DNA of 17,377 bases from JADJLQ01 sp034439915 (GCA_034439915.1 JAWXBI010000283.1:1-17377), one strand, 5' to 3'. Counted from the first letter of the stretch, positions 7,807 to 15,844 are shown. The notes: generated from the sequence alone by a model not told the origin. Made by a program: numbers and translations.

Positions 7807-8244
7807 TCTCGTCTTCAATACTTCCCAGGTATGGTCAGCCATCAACCGCACCGTAGCGAGAAATTCATAGGGTTTTTTCCTACCCCATTCTGCAGGCGCT
7901 ACCATGGATAATACCCATTGGGAATCTGATTTTTTACTGTAAAGGTGGTAGATGTGATTGATGACCGGGTTAAAGCCCACAGCAGCATGATAAATCTGTT
8001 CGGATATCTGAATTCTGGAATGCAGGGTTTTACTTTGGGTGATCAACAGGTCGATTTGTTCTTTTATTTGTTGGAGCTGAACATCCGTTTGCTGGTACAT
8101 GGCTTTCATAGCCAGTCCCCTGATCTTGCCCAAATCATCCGGCCTGACCACTGCAGAACCCGCATGATGCGGATATGGCAAACTTCCCGGATTAGTGGCA
8201 ACCAGTTTTTTGTCAATAGGGTTTTCAAATTCTTTTTCCTGCAT
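7801..8244 (-). CDS. DUF2452 family protein
   Basis: The 147-residue soluble product matches my memory of DUF2452: an N-terminal NPGSLPYPHHAGSAVVRP block, a GLAMKAMYQQTDVQLQQI helix, a coiled segment with ISEQIYHA, and a C-terminal SMVAPAEWG...TVRLMADHTWEVL block. No catalytic motif is evident and the function is unknown. The start is ATG 8244, 28 bp after the ruvB stop; a longer frame to 8316 would overlap ruvB and has a non-family N-terminus. The stop codon lies in the last unit of the 9-bp repeat. Last gene of the icd-ruvB run. Confidence 0.78.
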   Translation of the reverse strand: MQEKEFENPIDKKLVATNPGSLPYPHHAGSAVVRPDDLGKIRGLAMKAMYQQTDVQLQQIKEQIDLLITQSKTLHSRIQISEQIYHAAVGFNPVINHIYHLYSKKSDSQWVLSMVAPAEWGRKKPYEFLATVRLMADHTWEVLKTRE

Positions 8245-8272
8245 GGTCACAAAATTGCAGTTAACTCTACAA

Positions 8273-9301
8273 TTAATCAAATAAGGTGTTGCTGGTGGCA
8301 GGAGGGGCAATGCCAAGATGGCTAAATCCTTTTGCCGTGGCTTCTCTTCCCCTGGGGGTTCGCTGAAGGAATCCTTCCATAATCAAAAAAGGTTCATACA
8401 CTTCTTCAATTGTTCCGGGTTCTTCACCTACCGCTGTGGCTATGGTAGTCAGGCCAACAGGTCCTCCTTTAAATTTGGTGATGATGGCATTAAGAATTCT
8501 TTTGTCCATTTCATCCAGGCCATAGTCGTCAATGTTGAGGGCGTGCAGCGCATATTTGGCTATTTCCAATTCTATTGTACCATCTCCCTGCACCATAGCA
8601 AAATCCCTTACCCTGCGCAATAGAGCATTAGCTATACGCGGAGTACCCCGGCTCCTCCTGGCAATTTCTTTGGCACCGGCATCGGAAATCGGAATCGATA
8701 ATATTCCGGCAGCGCGTTTTACAATCCCAACCAGGGTAATAAAATCGTAATAGTCCAAATGGCAGTTGATTCCAAATCGGGCCCGGAGGGGTGCCGTCAA
8801 CAGTCCCATGCGGGTGGTCGCCCCTACCAGGGTAAACGGGTTTAGGCTGATCTGCACACTGCGCGCATTGGGCCCGGCATCGATCATGATATCAATCCGG
8901 TAATCCTCCATGGCACTGTACAAATATTCTTCGACTATATTATTGAGCCGGTGAATTTCATCGATAAAGAGGACATCGCCGGAATTGAGATTGGTCAATA
9001 AGCCAGCCAGGTCACCCGGGCGCTCAATGACTGGCCCCGAAGTCGATTTGAGACTGGCACCTAATTCATTTGCAACAATATTGGCCAGGGTAGTTTTGCC
9101 CAGACCCGGTGGGCCATGCAATAAAACATGATCCAGGGCTTCTCCTCTCATTTTCGCTGCCTGGATAAAGACTTTGAGGTTGTCCACTATTTTTTTCTGG
9201 CCACTAAATTCCTCCAGGATTACCGGACGAAGTGTTTTCTCTATCAGTCGGTCTTCCGGATTTGATGGGATAGGACTATTTTCTGCAGGCCGGTTGATCA
9301 T
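8273..9301 (-). CDS. ruvB: Holliday junction branch migration helicase RuvB
   Basis: RuvB is the AAA+ motor that, with RuvA, drives Holliday-junction branch migration before RuvC cleavage. The 342-residue product is typical in length. Walker A is GPPGLGKT at 63-70; Walker B is DEIH at 114-117; a GATTR sensor 1 is followed by APLRARFG; sensor 2 is RRSRGTPRIA. The C-terminal winged helix ends in RTPRGREAT. All key residues look intact. ruvA and ruvC are not in the window, which is normal for this phylum. It starts 4 bp after the stop of the exported-protein gene, so it is probably transcribed with it. Start ATG 9301. Confidence 0.97.
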   Translation of the reverse strand: MINRPAENSPIPSNPEDRLIEKTLRPVILEEFSGQKKIVDNLKVFIQAAKMRGEALDHVLLHGPPGLGKTTLANIVANELGASLKSTSGPVIERPGDLAGLLTNLNSGDVLFIDEIHRLNNIVEEYLYSAMEDYRIDIMIDAGPNARSVQISLNPFTLVGATTRMGLLTAPLRARFGINCHLDYYDFITLVGIVKRAAGILSIPISDAGAKEIARRSRGTPRIANALLRRVRDFAMVQGDGTIELEIAKYALHALNIDDYGLDEMDKRILNAIITKFKGGPVGLTTIATAVGEEPGTIEEVYEPFLIMEGFLQRTPRGREATAKGFSHLGIAPPATSNTLFD

Positions 9302-9305
9302 TATT

Positions 9306-9911
9306 TTATTTTTGAGTCCAGACCGAGCGTAAATCTTTTAAATCTTCAACCGGGGTGACACAGGTGTCAGTAGAATTCCAGGGGTATTCACATAAAAGGT
9401 CCCCGGTGCAACTGAATACCATAATGTTTACATTTCCGTAAAGGATGTATTGGGGTTCGTTGTTGAAATATCCTTTTTTCACTTCAGTGACCCGGTTTCT
9501 CAAGACTACTTTATTTATCCAGGCAACACTTAAAGGAGCCTGGGTATCGAAACATTCTTTTTTGGTAAAGACCTGACCCTTTTTTTCACCGGGTTTTATT
9601 TCCTGGATACATTCCAGCTTGATTGCCATGGAACCTGTCATACAGTTGGTCACCGTTCCTTTAACTTCCGAATAGGTTATTTTTACCAACTGCCCTTCAC
9701 TGAATAAAAATTCTGTGTCGCTTAATTCCACCGGCAACAATCGTGTACCGTCCTTGAGCTCCAGGATAAACCGGCATCCATCGAGGGCTGTATAATCCCT
9801 TACCGTGGCATCTGTCTTACACTTTGCTTTTTCTTCCAAAACGACAGGATCTGAACCCTGTTGAATTACAAAAAAATGGAGTATCAAAATATTAATCCAA
9901 AGTAATATCAT
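9306..9911 (-). CDS. Exported Cys-containing protein of unknown function
   Basis: The 201-residue product has a hydrophobic N-terminus (about 1-19) that looks like a signal peptide; I see no clear lipobox. The mature part seems to have two domains. The first (about 30-105) has a DGCRFILELKDGTRLLPVEL strand pattern and several Cys, similar to small OB-like domains seen in Bacteroidota exported proteins. The second (about 120-190) carries a YILYGNVNIMVFSCTGDLLCEY segment with paired Cys that could form disulfides. It lies 2 bp downstream of icd and 4 bp upstream of ruvB, an odd place for an exported protein, so co-transcription is probably a matter of convenience. I do not recognise a defined family. 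Confidence 0.65.
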   Translation of the reverse strand: MILLWINILILHFFVIQQGSDPVVLEEKAKCKTDATVRDYTALDGCRFILELKDGTRLLPVELSDTEFLFSEGQLVKITYSEVKGTVTNCMTGSMAIKLECIQEIKPGEKKGQVFTKKECFDTQAPLSVAWINKVVLRNRVTEVKKGYFNNEPQYILYGNVNIMVFSCTGDLLCEYPWNSTDTCVTPVEDLKDLRSVWTQK

Positions 9912-9913
9912 AG

Positions 9914-11152
9914 TTAATCAGATTTATGCAGTTTATTGCGTAGACCCTCGTCTATAGCATCCAGAAATTCTTCCGTGTACAAATAGTGTTTTCCATGTTC
10001 TACCTTATTGCCATGAATACATACAGCAAGGTCTTTGGTCATTTTGCCTTGTTCCACTGTTTCTATACAAACTCGTTCCAGGGTATGGCAAAAATCGATA
10101 AGGGCTTGATTTTGATCTTTTTTGCCCCTGAACTCGAGACCCCTGGTCCAGGCAAAGATAGAAGCTATTGGATTGGTACTCGTTGGTTTACCCGCCTGAT
10201 GATCTCTGAAATGCCGGGTGACCGTACCGTGGGCCGCTTCAGCTTCCATCGTTTGACCATCAGGAGTGATGAGCACGCTGGTCATTAGTCCTAAAGAACC
10301 AAAGCCCTGAGCAATGGTATCGCTTTGTACGTCTCCATCATAATTTTTACACGCCCAGACAAAATTGCCATTCCATTTAAGCGCAGAGGCAACCATATCA
10401 TCAATCAACCGGTGCTCATAAAGCAATTTTTTACTGTCCATGATGGATTTGAATTCATGCTCATAGACTTCTTGAAAGATATCTTTAAACCGGCCATCGT
10501 ATTTCTTAAGGATAGTATTTTTGGTAGACAGGTAAAGAGGCCATTCTTTCCGGATGGACATATTGAAACAAGCCCGGGCAAACCCACGGATACTCTCATC
10601 GGTATTATACATGGCAAGGGCTACGCCATCCCCTTTGAAATTGAATACTTCATGGCTGATTGGAGTACTGCCATCTTCCGGGGTGTAGGTAATCGTCAAC
10701 TTACCTTTGCCTTTGGTCACAAAATCAGTGGCCCGGTATTGGTCGCCAAAGGCATGTCTTCCAACAATGATCGGTGCAGTCCAGTTGGTCACCAGCCTGG
10801 GTACATTATTAATTACAATAGGCTCTCTGAATACCGTTCCGTCCAGGATATTGCGTATGGTGCCGTTGGGGCTTTTCCACATATGTTTCAGATTAAATTC
10901 CACGACCCGGGCTTCATCGGGGGTAATCGTCGCACATTTTATCCCAACACCACAAGCCTGAATAGCATGAGCAGCGTCAATAGTCACCTGATCCTGGGTT
11001 GCATCGCGATGTTCCAAACCCAGGTCAAAATATTGAATGGGGACATCGAGGTAAGGCAGGATCAATTTGTCTTTGATAAATTTCCAGATGATACGGGTCA
11101 TCTCATCGCCATCCAGTTCAACCACAGGATTCGTTACTTTGATTTTTTGCAT
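9914..11152 (-). CDS. icd: NADP-dependent isocitrate dehydrogenase
   Basis: It oxidatively decarboxylates isocitrate to 2-oxoglutarate with NADP+ in the TCA cycle. The 412-residue product belongs to the dimeric, eukaryote-like IDH type, close in length to human IDH1. The substrate-binding signature KSPNGTIRN is at 93-101, with R100, R109 and R132 (in GRHAFGDQYRATD) aligning with the isocitrate-binding arginines of human IDH1. A DDMVA block supplies the metal-binding aspartates, and AEAAHGTVTRH is the cofactor region. The start is ATG 11152, giving MQKIKV; an open frame runs further to 11233 but has no family resemblance. Gap to the next gene is 2 bp. A TAnnTTTG box lies about 30 bp upstream. 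Confidence 0.96.
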   Translation of the reverse strand: MQKIKVTNPVVELDGDEMTRIIWKFIKDKLILPYLDVPIQYFDLGLEHRDATQDQVTIDAAHAIQACGVGIKCATITPDEARVVEFNLKHMWKSPNGTIRNILDGTVFREPIVINNVPRLVTNWTAPIIVGRHAFGDQYRATDFVTKGKGKLTITYTPEDGSTPISHEVFNFKGDGVALAMYNTDESIRGFARACFNMSIRKEWPLYLSTKNTILKKYDGRFKDIFQEVYEHEFKSIMDSKKLLYEHRLIDDMVASALKWNGNFVWACKNYDGDVQSDTIAQGFGSLGLMTSVLITPDGQTMEAEAAHGTVTRHFRDHQAGKPTSTNPIASIFAWTRGLEFRGKKDQNQALIDFCHTLERVCIETVEQGKMTKDLAVCIHGNKVEHGKHYLYTEEFLDAIDEGLRNKLHKSD

Positions 11153-11180
11153 CGGATTACCTATTTTTTCTGTTTGGGTG

Positions 11181-11188
11181 CAAAAATA
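11181..11188 (-). promoter_or_regulatory. Candidate -7 box for icd
   Basis: The minus strand reads TATTTTTG, an exact TAnnTTTG match, about 28 bp upstream of the icd ATG, giving a short leader. A -33 TTG at normal distance is not obvious. The ten bases around it are identical to those upstream of lptD. Confidence 0.45.
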
Positions 11189-11342
11189 CCACACTTTTAT
11201 CAGGTTATATATGCTGAAAAAATTGCCTATCATTATCCGTATATATGCTTAAGGCTGACGTCGAATGAAGAAAATAATTCTGCATCCACCAAAAGAAGAA
11301 CATAAAATTTTAAATCATCCGGAATGTTTTAAACCCGTTTTG

Positions 11343-11350
11343 TAATTTTA
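11343..11350 (+). promoter_or_regulatory. Candidate -7 box for yaaA
   Basis: TAATTTTA (7 of 8 with the final base allowed to be A) ends 6 bp before the first ATG of yaaA. No clear -33 element is visible. As with the MCE gene, this would give a leaderless or nearly leaderless transcript. Confidence 0.25.
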
Positions 11351-11356
11351 CCAACT

Positions 11357-12118
11357 ATGATGTTGATCATTTCTCCAGCTAAAAAACTGGACTTTAAACC
11401 CTTGAGCTTTAAAGAATCTACTCCGATCCGATTTCCAAAAGAAACCCGTGAACTGGCAAGAGTCATGAAAAAACAATCCCCTCAGGACCTCATGGAATTG
11501 ATGGATATCAGCAAGGCACTCGCTGACCTTAATGTCCAGCGCTATCAGGACTATGACCCCAAAATGCCGGAGTCCAGATCAAAACAGGCCATTTTTGCTT
11601 TTAATGGTGATGTTTATGCAGGACTCAAGGCTACAGATTTTGATGCCAAGGATCTCCATTTTGCCCAAAAACATCTCAGGATCTTATCGGGACTTTACGG
11701 GTTGTTAAAACCCCTTGACAGAATTCAGGAATACCGCCTGGAGATGGGTTCCGGACTTCTAATCGGCCGACACAAGAGCCTCTATAGCTTTTGGGGAAGT
11801 AAAATAACCGAATTGCTTAATCAGGATATGGCCGAAAACAAGGATAAAATATTGGTCAACCTGGCTTCTGAGGAGTATTTTCATGTAATTCAACCCGATC
11901 GCATCAAGGGAAAGCTGGTCCATATCCGGTTTGAAGAAAAAAGAGGTCACGATTATCAGGTCATATCCTTCAGCGCTAAAAAAGCAAGGGGATTAATGGC
12001 ACGGTTTATCATAAAAAATAAATTGACCAGGATTGAAGATTTAATGACTTTTGACCTGGAAAAGTATCTGTTCAACTCTGACCGTTCTAAAAATGATCAA
12101 CTTACTTTTGTCCGTTAA
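11357..12118 (+). CDS. yaaA: Peroxide-stress protein YaaA
   Basis: YaaA (UPF0246/DUF328) lowers intracellular free iron under peroxide stress and has a DNA-binding, cytoplasmic fold. The 253-residue product (E. coli about 258) begins MMLIISPAKKLDF, aligning with the E. coli start MLILISPAKTLD, so ATG 11360 is an alternative to 11357. Further family blocks are QAIFAFNGDVYAGL, LRILSGLYGLLKPLDRIQEYRLEMG and LVNLASEEY, followed by the C-terminal KKARGLMARFI. All look intact. It lies 13 bp upstream of the penicillin-acylase-like gene on the same strand, so the two are likely an operon. Confidence 0.94.
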   Translation: MMLIISPAKKLDFKPLSFKESTPIRFPKETRELARVMKKQSPQDLMELMDISKALADLNVQRYQDYDPKMPESRSKQAIFAFNGDVYAGLKATDFDAKDLHFAQKHLRILSGLYGLLKPLDRIQEYRLEMGSGLLIGRHKSLYSFWGSKITELLNQDMAENKDKILVNLASEEYFHVIQPDRIKGKLVHIRFEEKRGHDYQVISFSAKKARGLMARFIIKNKLTRIEDLMTFDLEKYLFNSDRSKNDQLTFVR

Positions 12119-12131
12119 GAAATAAACCAGA

Positions 12132-14570
12132 ATGAAATTAATCAGGCCTTTCCTTGCAGCCATCTTATTAACAGGATGGATATTCTTTTTAAATAATCCG
12201 ATAGTCACTAAAAATGCAACGATCCCTGCTCCAGGCCCTTTTATGAGCCCTTTTACAGGTTTTTGGCATAATGCCTCAATCCCCGATGTCGCCAATTCCA
12301 CTATCAGTTCAACTCAACTCACTGAAGCTACCCAGGTTTTCTGGGATGAACGGCTCGTACCTCACATTTTCGCCGGAGGAGAAAAAGACGCTGTATATGC
12401 ATCGGGGTACCTTGTTGCTTCACAGCGTTTGTGGCAGATGGATATGCTGGCCAGGTCTGCTCAGGGCCGGCTGGCTGAAGTATTAGGGGGAGATCGATTA
12501 ATTGCACGGGACAAAGAACAGCGCCGGATGGGGATGTTATTTGGAGCCGAAAATGCGATAAGGGGTTGGCAGAAAGACAGCGTTCATTTTCAACTCATTG
12601 AAGCTTATTGCGCGGGGGTAAATGATTATATCCGGCAACTCAGAGAAAGGGATTACCCCATTGAGTATAAACTAATGGGTTTTAAACCCGAACCCTGGAG
12701 CCCATTAAAAACTGCCGCCATTGTTAAGTATATGGCTCAATCTTTATGCAGCCGTGAGGCCGATCTGGAAGCTACCCTGACGAGGGCTTATTTGGGAGAT
12801 AGTCTATATGCTTACCTTTTTCCGGCTTATTTTGAAGCCCAGACCCCGGTAATCCCGAAAGGCCAGCCCTGGAATTTCACCCGAAGCACGGACAGCCTGG
12901 CAGGCAAAGCATCATTTGATAATATGATGACCTTGTATAAGAGACCTAATCAACTGCCACCACCGGGTCAGGGCAGCAATAATTGGGCGGTGAGCGGATC
13001 CAAAACCAAGTCAGGTTTTCCCATTTTGTGCAGCGATCCTCATCTGAGACTTACCCTGCCATCGATATGGTTTGAAAATCAAATTCATAGCCCTGAAATG
13101 AACGCTTACGGAGTAAGTGTCCCCGGTATACCCGGTATCCTGATCGGATTTAATGAACATATTGCCTGGGGCGAAACCAATGTATCTCACGATGTGGCCG
13201 ATTGGTACCGGGTCCAATGGGTGGATTCCAACCACACTGCTTACTTACTCGATGGTAATTCCATGGAGGTGAATTATAAAATTGAAGAAATCAGGATTAA
13301 AAATCAACCGACGATTTTCGACACCGTAAAATATACCTGCTGGGGCCCTGTGGTGGCCGAGTCACCGGGCGATCCGCATGCCGGGTTGGCCTATCACTGG
13401 ATCGCCCATGAAATCCCTGAAAGTTTTGAAATGCTGGTTTTTCTCAATCTTATGAAATCTAAAAATTATGATGATTATTACAAGGCGTTGAACGGTTATA
13501 AAAGCCCGGCACAAAATTTTGTTTTCGCTTCAAAAGACGGTGATATTGCGATCACTGTCAACGGAAAATTCCCAATAAAAAGGCTTGGTCAGGGGCAGTA
13601 TATTCAGGATGGTTCCTTGTCTTCCAATGCCTGGCAGGGATATGTGCCTTATGAACACAATCCGAGGAGTAAAAATCCGGTCAACGGATATGTGGCCAGT
13701 GCCAATCAGCACAGTACCGACCCGAGTTACCCTTATTATTATAATGGTGATTTTGATCATTTCAGGGGCCGGATGTTAAACCGGGCATTGGCACCCATGA
13801 CTCAAATTGCCCCGGAAGACATGATGTTGCTGCAGAATAACAACTATAGTATCAAAGCAGAAGAAAATTTGCCTGCAATGCTCCGGATGCTCGATAGTGC
13901 GACCAGTCAGGACGAAGAAAAAAAACAACTGATTAAAAAAATGAAAATCTGGGACTTCCGTTTTGATGCGGATTCTGAGGTTGCTGGTTTTTTTAATTTA
14001 TGGTATAGAAGTATGTACCGGTTGATTTTTGATGAGATTTACACCAGCAAGGATTCTTCCAGCCTGGAATACCCGGAAACCTATCTGACCACCCGGCTCC
14101 TCAGTACAGATATTCAGCATAAGATTTTTGATTTAAAGGCTACCGCGGAAAAAGAAAGCGCCGGTGATATTATTACACTGGCCTTTCAACAGGCTTTTAA
14201 AACCATTCCCCGTGATGACCAGGGAAAAATTAAAGTCTGGAATAAGATCGCCGATCCTAAAATCCAACACCTGGCCAACCTTCCGGGCTTTTCCAGAGAA
14301 CATTTAAACGTTGGAGGGTCCGGAGATGCTTTAAACGCTGTAGGTAATGGCTCGGGCCCATCCTGGAGAATGATCGTCGAACTTGGGCCGGAGATTCGGG
14401 CCCGGGTCATTTTTCCAGGAGGGCAGAGCGGCAATCCGGCTTCCAGGTTTTATGACAATATGGTGGATGAATGGGCGAACGGAAGGTATCAAAGAGCGAT
14501 ATTTATTCAAAATCCCGATGACATCATACCTATTTTTAAACAACAATTTATTCCAAGCCATGACAAATAA
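12132..14570 (+). CDS. Penicillin acylase family Ntn hydrolase
   Basis: The 812-residue exported amidohydrolase (penicillin G acylase/acyl-homoserine-lactone acylase superfamily) has a hydrophobic leader at about 7-22. The precursor is expected to cleave itself between G281 and S282 in GQGSNNWAVSG, making S282 the N-terminal nucleophile of the beta subunit. Before it, the alpha region carries DERLVPHIFAGGEKDAVYASGYLVASQRLWQMD, with the typical YAxGYxxAxxRLWQMD core. The beta subunit has an IPGILIGFNEHIAWGETN block and a C-terminal GGSGDALNA...GPSWRMIVEL...PGGQSGNP signature. Catalytic residues appear intact. The physiological substrate is unknown; penicillin is only the family name. It overlaps the next gene by 11 nt, implying coupled translation. 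Confidence 0.93.
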   Translation: MKLIRPFLAAILLTGWIFFLNNPIVTKNATIPAPGPFMSPFTGFWHNASIPDVANSTISSTQLTEATQVFWDERLVPHIFAGGEKDAVYASGYLVASQRLWQMDMLARSAQGRLAEVLGGDRLIARDKEQRRMGMLFGAENAIRGWQKDSVHFQLIEAYCAGVNDYIRQLRERDYPIEYKLMGFKPEPWSPLKTAAIVKYMAQSLCSREADLEATLTRAYLGDSLYAYLFPAYFEAQTPVIPKGQPWNFTRSTDSLAGKASFDNMMTLYKRPNQLPPPGQGSNNWAVSGSKTKSGFPILCSDPHLRLTLPSIWFENQIHSPEMNAYGVSVPGIPGILIGFNEHIAWGETNVSHDVADWYRVQWVDSNHTAYLLDGNSMEVNYKIEEIRIKNQPTIFDTVKYTCWGPVVAESPGDPHAGLAYHWIAHEIPESFEMLVFLNLMKSKNYDDYYKALNGYKSPAQNFVFASKDGDIAITVNGKFPIKRLGQGQYIQDGSLSSNAWQGYVPYEHNPRSKNPVNGYVASANQHSTDPSYPYYYNGDFDHFRGRMLNRALAPMTQIAPEDMMLLQNNNYSIKAEENLPAMLRMLDSATSQDEEKKQLIKKMKIWDFRFDADSEVAGFFNLWYRSMYRLIFDEIYTSKDSSSLEYPETYLTTRLLSTDIQHKIFDLKATAEKESAGDIITLAFQQAFKTIPRDDQGKIKVWNKIADPKIQHLANLPGFSREHLNVGGSGDALNAVGNGSGPSWRMIVELGPEIRARVIFPGGQSGNPASRFYDNMVDEWANGRYQRAIFIQNPDDIIPIFKQQFIPSHDK

Positions 14571-14916
14571 ATTCATCCTGGTTTACGCGCTGATATTTTT
14601 TATTGTGGGTTATATGATTCAAACCGCTCTGCCCTGGTATTCTATGGCATTGCTTGCGCTGGTTTTAGGTTATTCTGCTAAATTTAAACCCCTGCAATCG
14701 CTCTTTTTATTTTTCCTGATGGGGGCCTTGCTGTGGATCACCTTAGCTTATTGGAAGGATACCCAATCGAGGGCTCACTTGTCTGCCCGGATCGGTATTT
14801 TGTTTGGCGTAAAAAATTTGTTTATTCTATTAGGCGTGACTTCCGTGATAGGCGGGATCACCAGCGGTCTTGGGGCCTGGTGCGGAAGTTTATTTGCAAA
14901 ATATTTAAGGGAATAA
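14560..14916 (+). CDS. Small integral membrane protein
   Basis: The 118-residue product has four hydrophobic segments, at about 4-22, 27-40, 46-64 and 80-110. A polar stretch (about 65-78) separates the third and fourth. The last segment is rich in glycine (GGITSGLGAWCGSLF) and the tail is basic. No enzymatic motif is seen. The start is ATG 14560 inside the end of the acylase gene (overlap of 11 nt), which fits translational coupling; open frame continues upstream to 14383 in the acylase but without a sensible start. It could be an accessory membrane protein for the acylase or an unrelated passenger. I do not know the family. Confidence 0.75.
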   Translation: MTNKFILVYALIFFIVGYMIQTALPWYSMALLALVLGYSAKFKPLQSLFLFFLMGALLWITLAYWKDTQSRAHLSARIGILFGVKNLFILLGVTSVIGGITSGLGAWCGSLFAKYLRE

Positions 14917-15007
14917 AAACAGCCGTCTGTCGATCAATTTTGCAGCTGATTCAAATATAATTGCATGAATTGTTCATTTCTCTCAAATTTGTCAAAAATC
15001 TAGGATC

Positions 15008-15430
15008 ATGGATAAAGAGACTGTTGCTTTTCTGAAAGCAGAAAAAAGGGTAAAAGAGTTAAAATCATTTTATCGTTTTCTGTTTATCTGGATCATCATA
15101 TCCTGTTTTTTGATGGCTATGAACCTGGCCACGGGAGACCGGGAATTTTGGTCTATTTTCCCCGTAATGGGTATGGGTTTAGGAGTGATGATCAAATACG
15201 TCAGGGTGTTTGGCTGGCCTGGTTTTGGCAAGGATTGGGAAGAACGAAAATTTTATGAGGAATTGGAACGCATCAAAGAACGTGAGGAAAGGATAAAATA
15301 CATGCTGAATAAGGGCAAAAACCAAACCCCGGCATCTCCTGCGTCACCAGCCGATCAGGCTGCGCTTGACCTGGATAAACTGGATTTGAAAGAGGTGAGA
15401 AAACAATGGAGGGATTCGGAGTTGGTGTAA
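15008..15430 (+). CDS. 2TM domain protein
   Basis: The 140-residue product matches the small 2TM-domain layout common in Bacteroidota: a short amphipathic N-terminus (AEKRVKELKSFYRF), two transmembrane helices (about 25-42 and 49-66), then a VFGWPGFGKDWEERKFYEELERIKEREERI segment that is basic/acidic and probably coiled. An alanine/proline-rich linker with TPASPASPADQAA follows near 103-117. In other proteins of this type the 2TM domain is next to LytTR-type signalling; no kinase or regulator is encoded beside it here. A weak AGGA lies about 4 bp upstream of the ATG. Last intact gene before the RNA-rich region. Confidence 0.8.
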   Translation: MDKETVAFLKAEKRVKELKSFYRFLFIWIIISCFLMAMNLATGDREFWSIFPVMGMGLGVMIKYVRVFGWPGFGKDWEERKFYEELERIKEREERIKYMLNKGKNQTPASPASPADQAALDLDKLDLKEVRKQWRDSELV

Positions 15431-15458
15431 GCTACGAGTAGCGAGCTACGAGTAGAGA
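15431..15458. repeat. Two tandem 14-bp units after the 2TM gene
   Basis: The unit GCTACGAGTAGCGA is followed by GCTACGAGTAGAGA with one difference, starting at the base after the TAA stop of the 2TM gene. The unit contains the inverted repeat GCTAC-GA-GTAGC. It resembles other short palindrome-bearing repeats at gene ends in this window. Confidence 0.75.
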
Positions 15459-15553
15459 GATTATGTCCAATCATATTTTAAGTTAAAATTCAGTGGCCAA
15501 ATAGTTTAGGCTATAAATTTAATTTTCACAAATATTAAAAATCTATATTTCTG

Positions 15554-15583
15554 TATACCAGAAGGTATATTAATTTATATTTG
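15554..15583 (+). promoter_or_regulatory. Promoter with operator-like palindrome for the RNA
   Basis: TATATTTG at 15576-15583 is a perfect TAnnTTTG -7 box. Just upstream, TATACC-AGAA-GGTATA (15554-15569) is a perfect 6-bp inverted repeat with a 4-nt loop, in the -33 to -7 interval, where a dimeric regulator could bind. The start of transcription would fall near 15588-15590, at the first base of the helix described next. No good TTG -33 is apparent. Confidence 0.45.
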
Positions 15584-15587
15584 TCCC

Positions 15588-15844
15588 GGCCATACAGAGT
15601 ATTTTTATCAAGACGACAATTATAATTCCAAATCCGATGTATGGCCATTTTTTTAGCTGTGAGGTAATAGCCTAAAGGTAAAAGCTGACAGACCCTGTTA
15701 CTGTTAATTATTTGATTTTATTTCAATCCCAAAGTAACCTGGGATCTCGATTTAAACTAGTTTTGTTTTATCCTTCACCAGTGCATTGCGCTGCTGTTAT
15801 GATTGGATTGAAATGGGTAGACTTCGCAACTATTACCTTATAGC
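15588..15844 (+). ncRNA. Candidate structured non-coding RNA
   Basis: No open frame of note covers this stretch, but several helices do. P1: GGCCATACA (15588-15596) pairs with TGTATGGCC (15638-15646), followed by a T7 run (15648-15654). P2: GCTGTGAGGTAATAG (15656-15670) pairs along its full 15 bp with CTATTACCTTATAGC (15830-15844), two pairs being G-U. Nested in it, P3: 15717-15729 pairs with 15805-15817 (13 bp, three G-U). P4: CAGTGC-ATT-GCGCTG (15779-15793) is a tight hairpin. A weaker TGACAG-ACC-CTGTTA hairpin falls in the 5' side of the internal loop between P2 and P3. The G-U pairs would become A-C mismatches on the other strand, favouring plus-strand transcription. The 189-nt P2 domain has a 6S-like outline (closing stem, open bubble, long hairpin), but I cannot assign a family; no RNase P, tmRNA or SRP signature is visible. 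P1 plus T7 could alternatively be a separate short RNA of about 67 nt ending in a terminator. Confidence 0.5.

Noticed and set aside
10325..11305. A 326-codon open frame on the plus strand opposite icd
   Set aside because: It is antisense to a well-conserved isocitrate dehydrogenase, and its translation has no family resemblance; it is a by-product of the codon pattern on the real strand.
15588..15844. Retron msr-msd RNA, based on the end-complementary helix
   Set aside because: No reverse transcriptase gene or remnant is present on either side.
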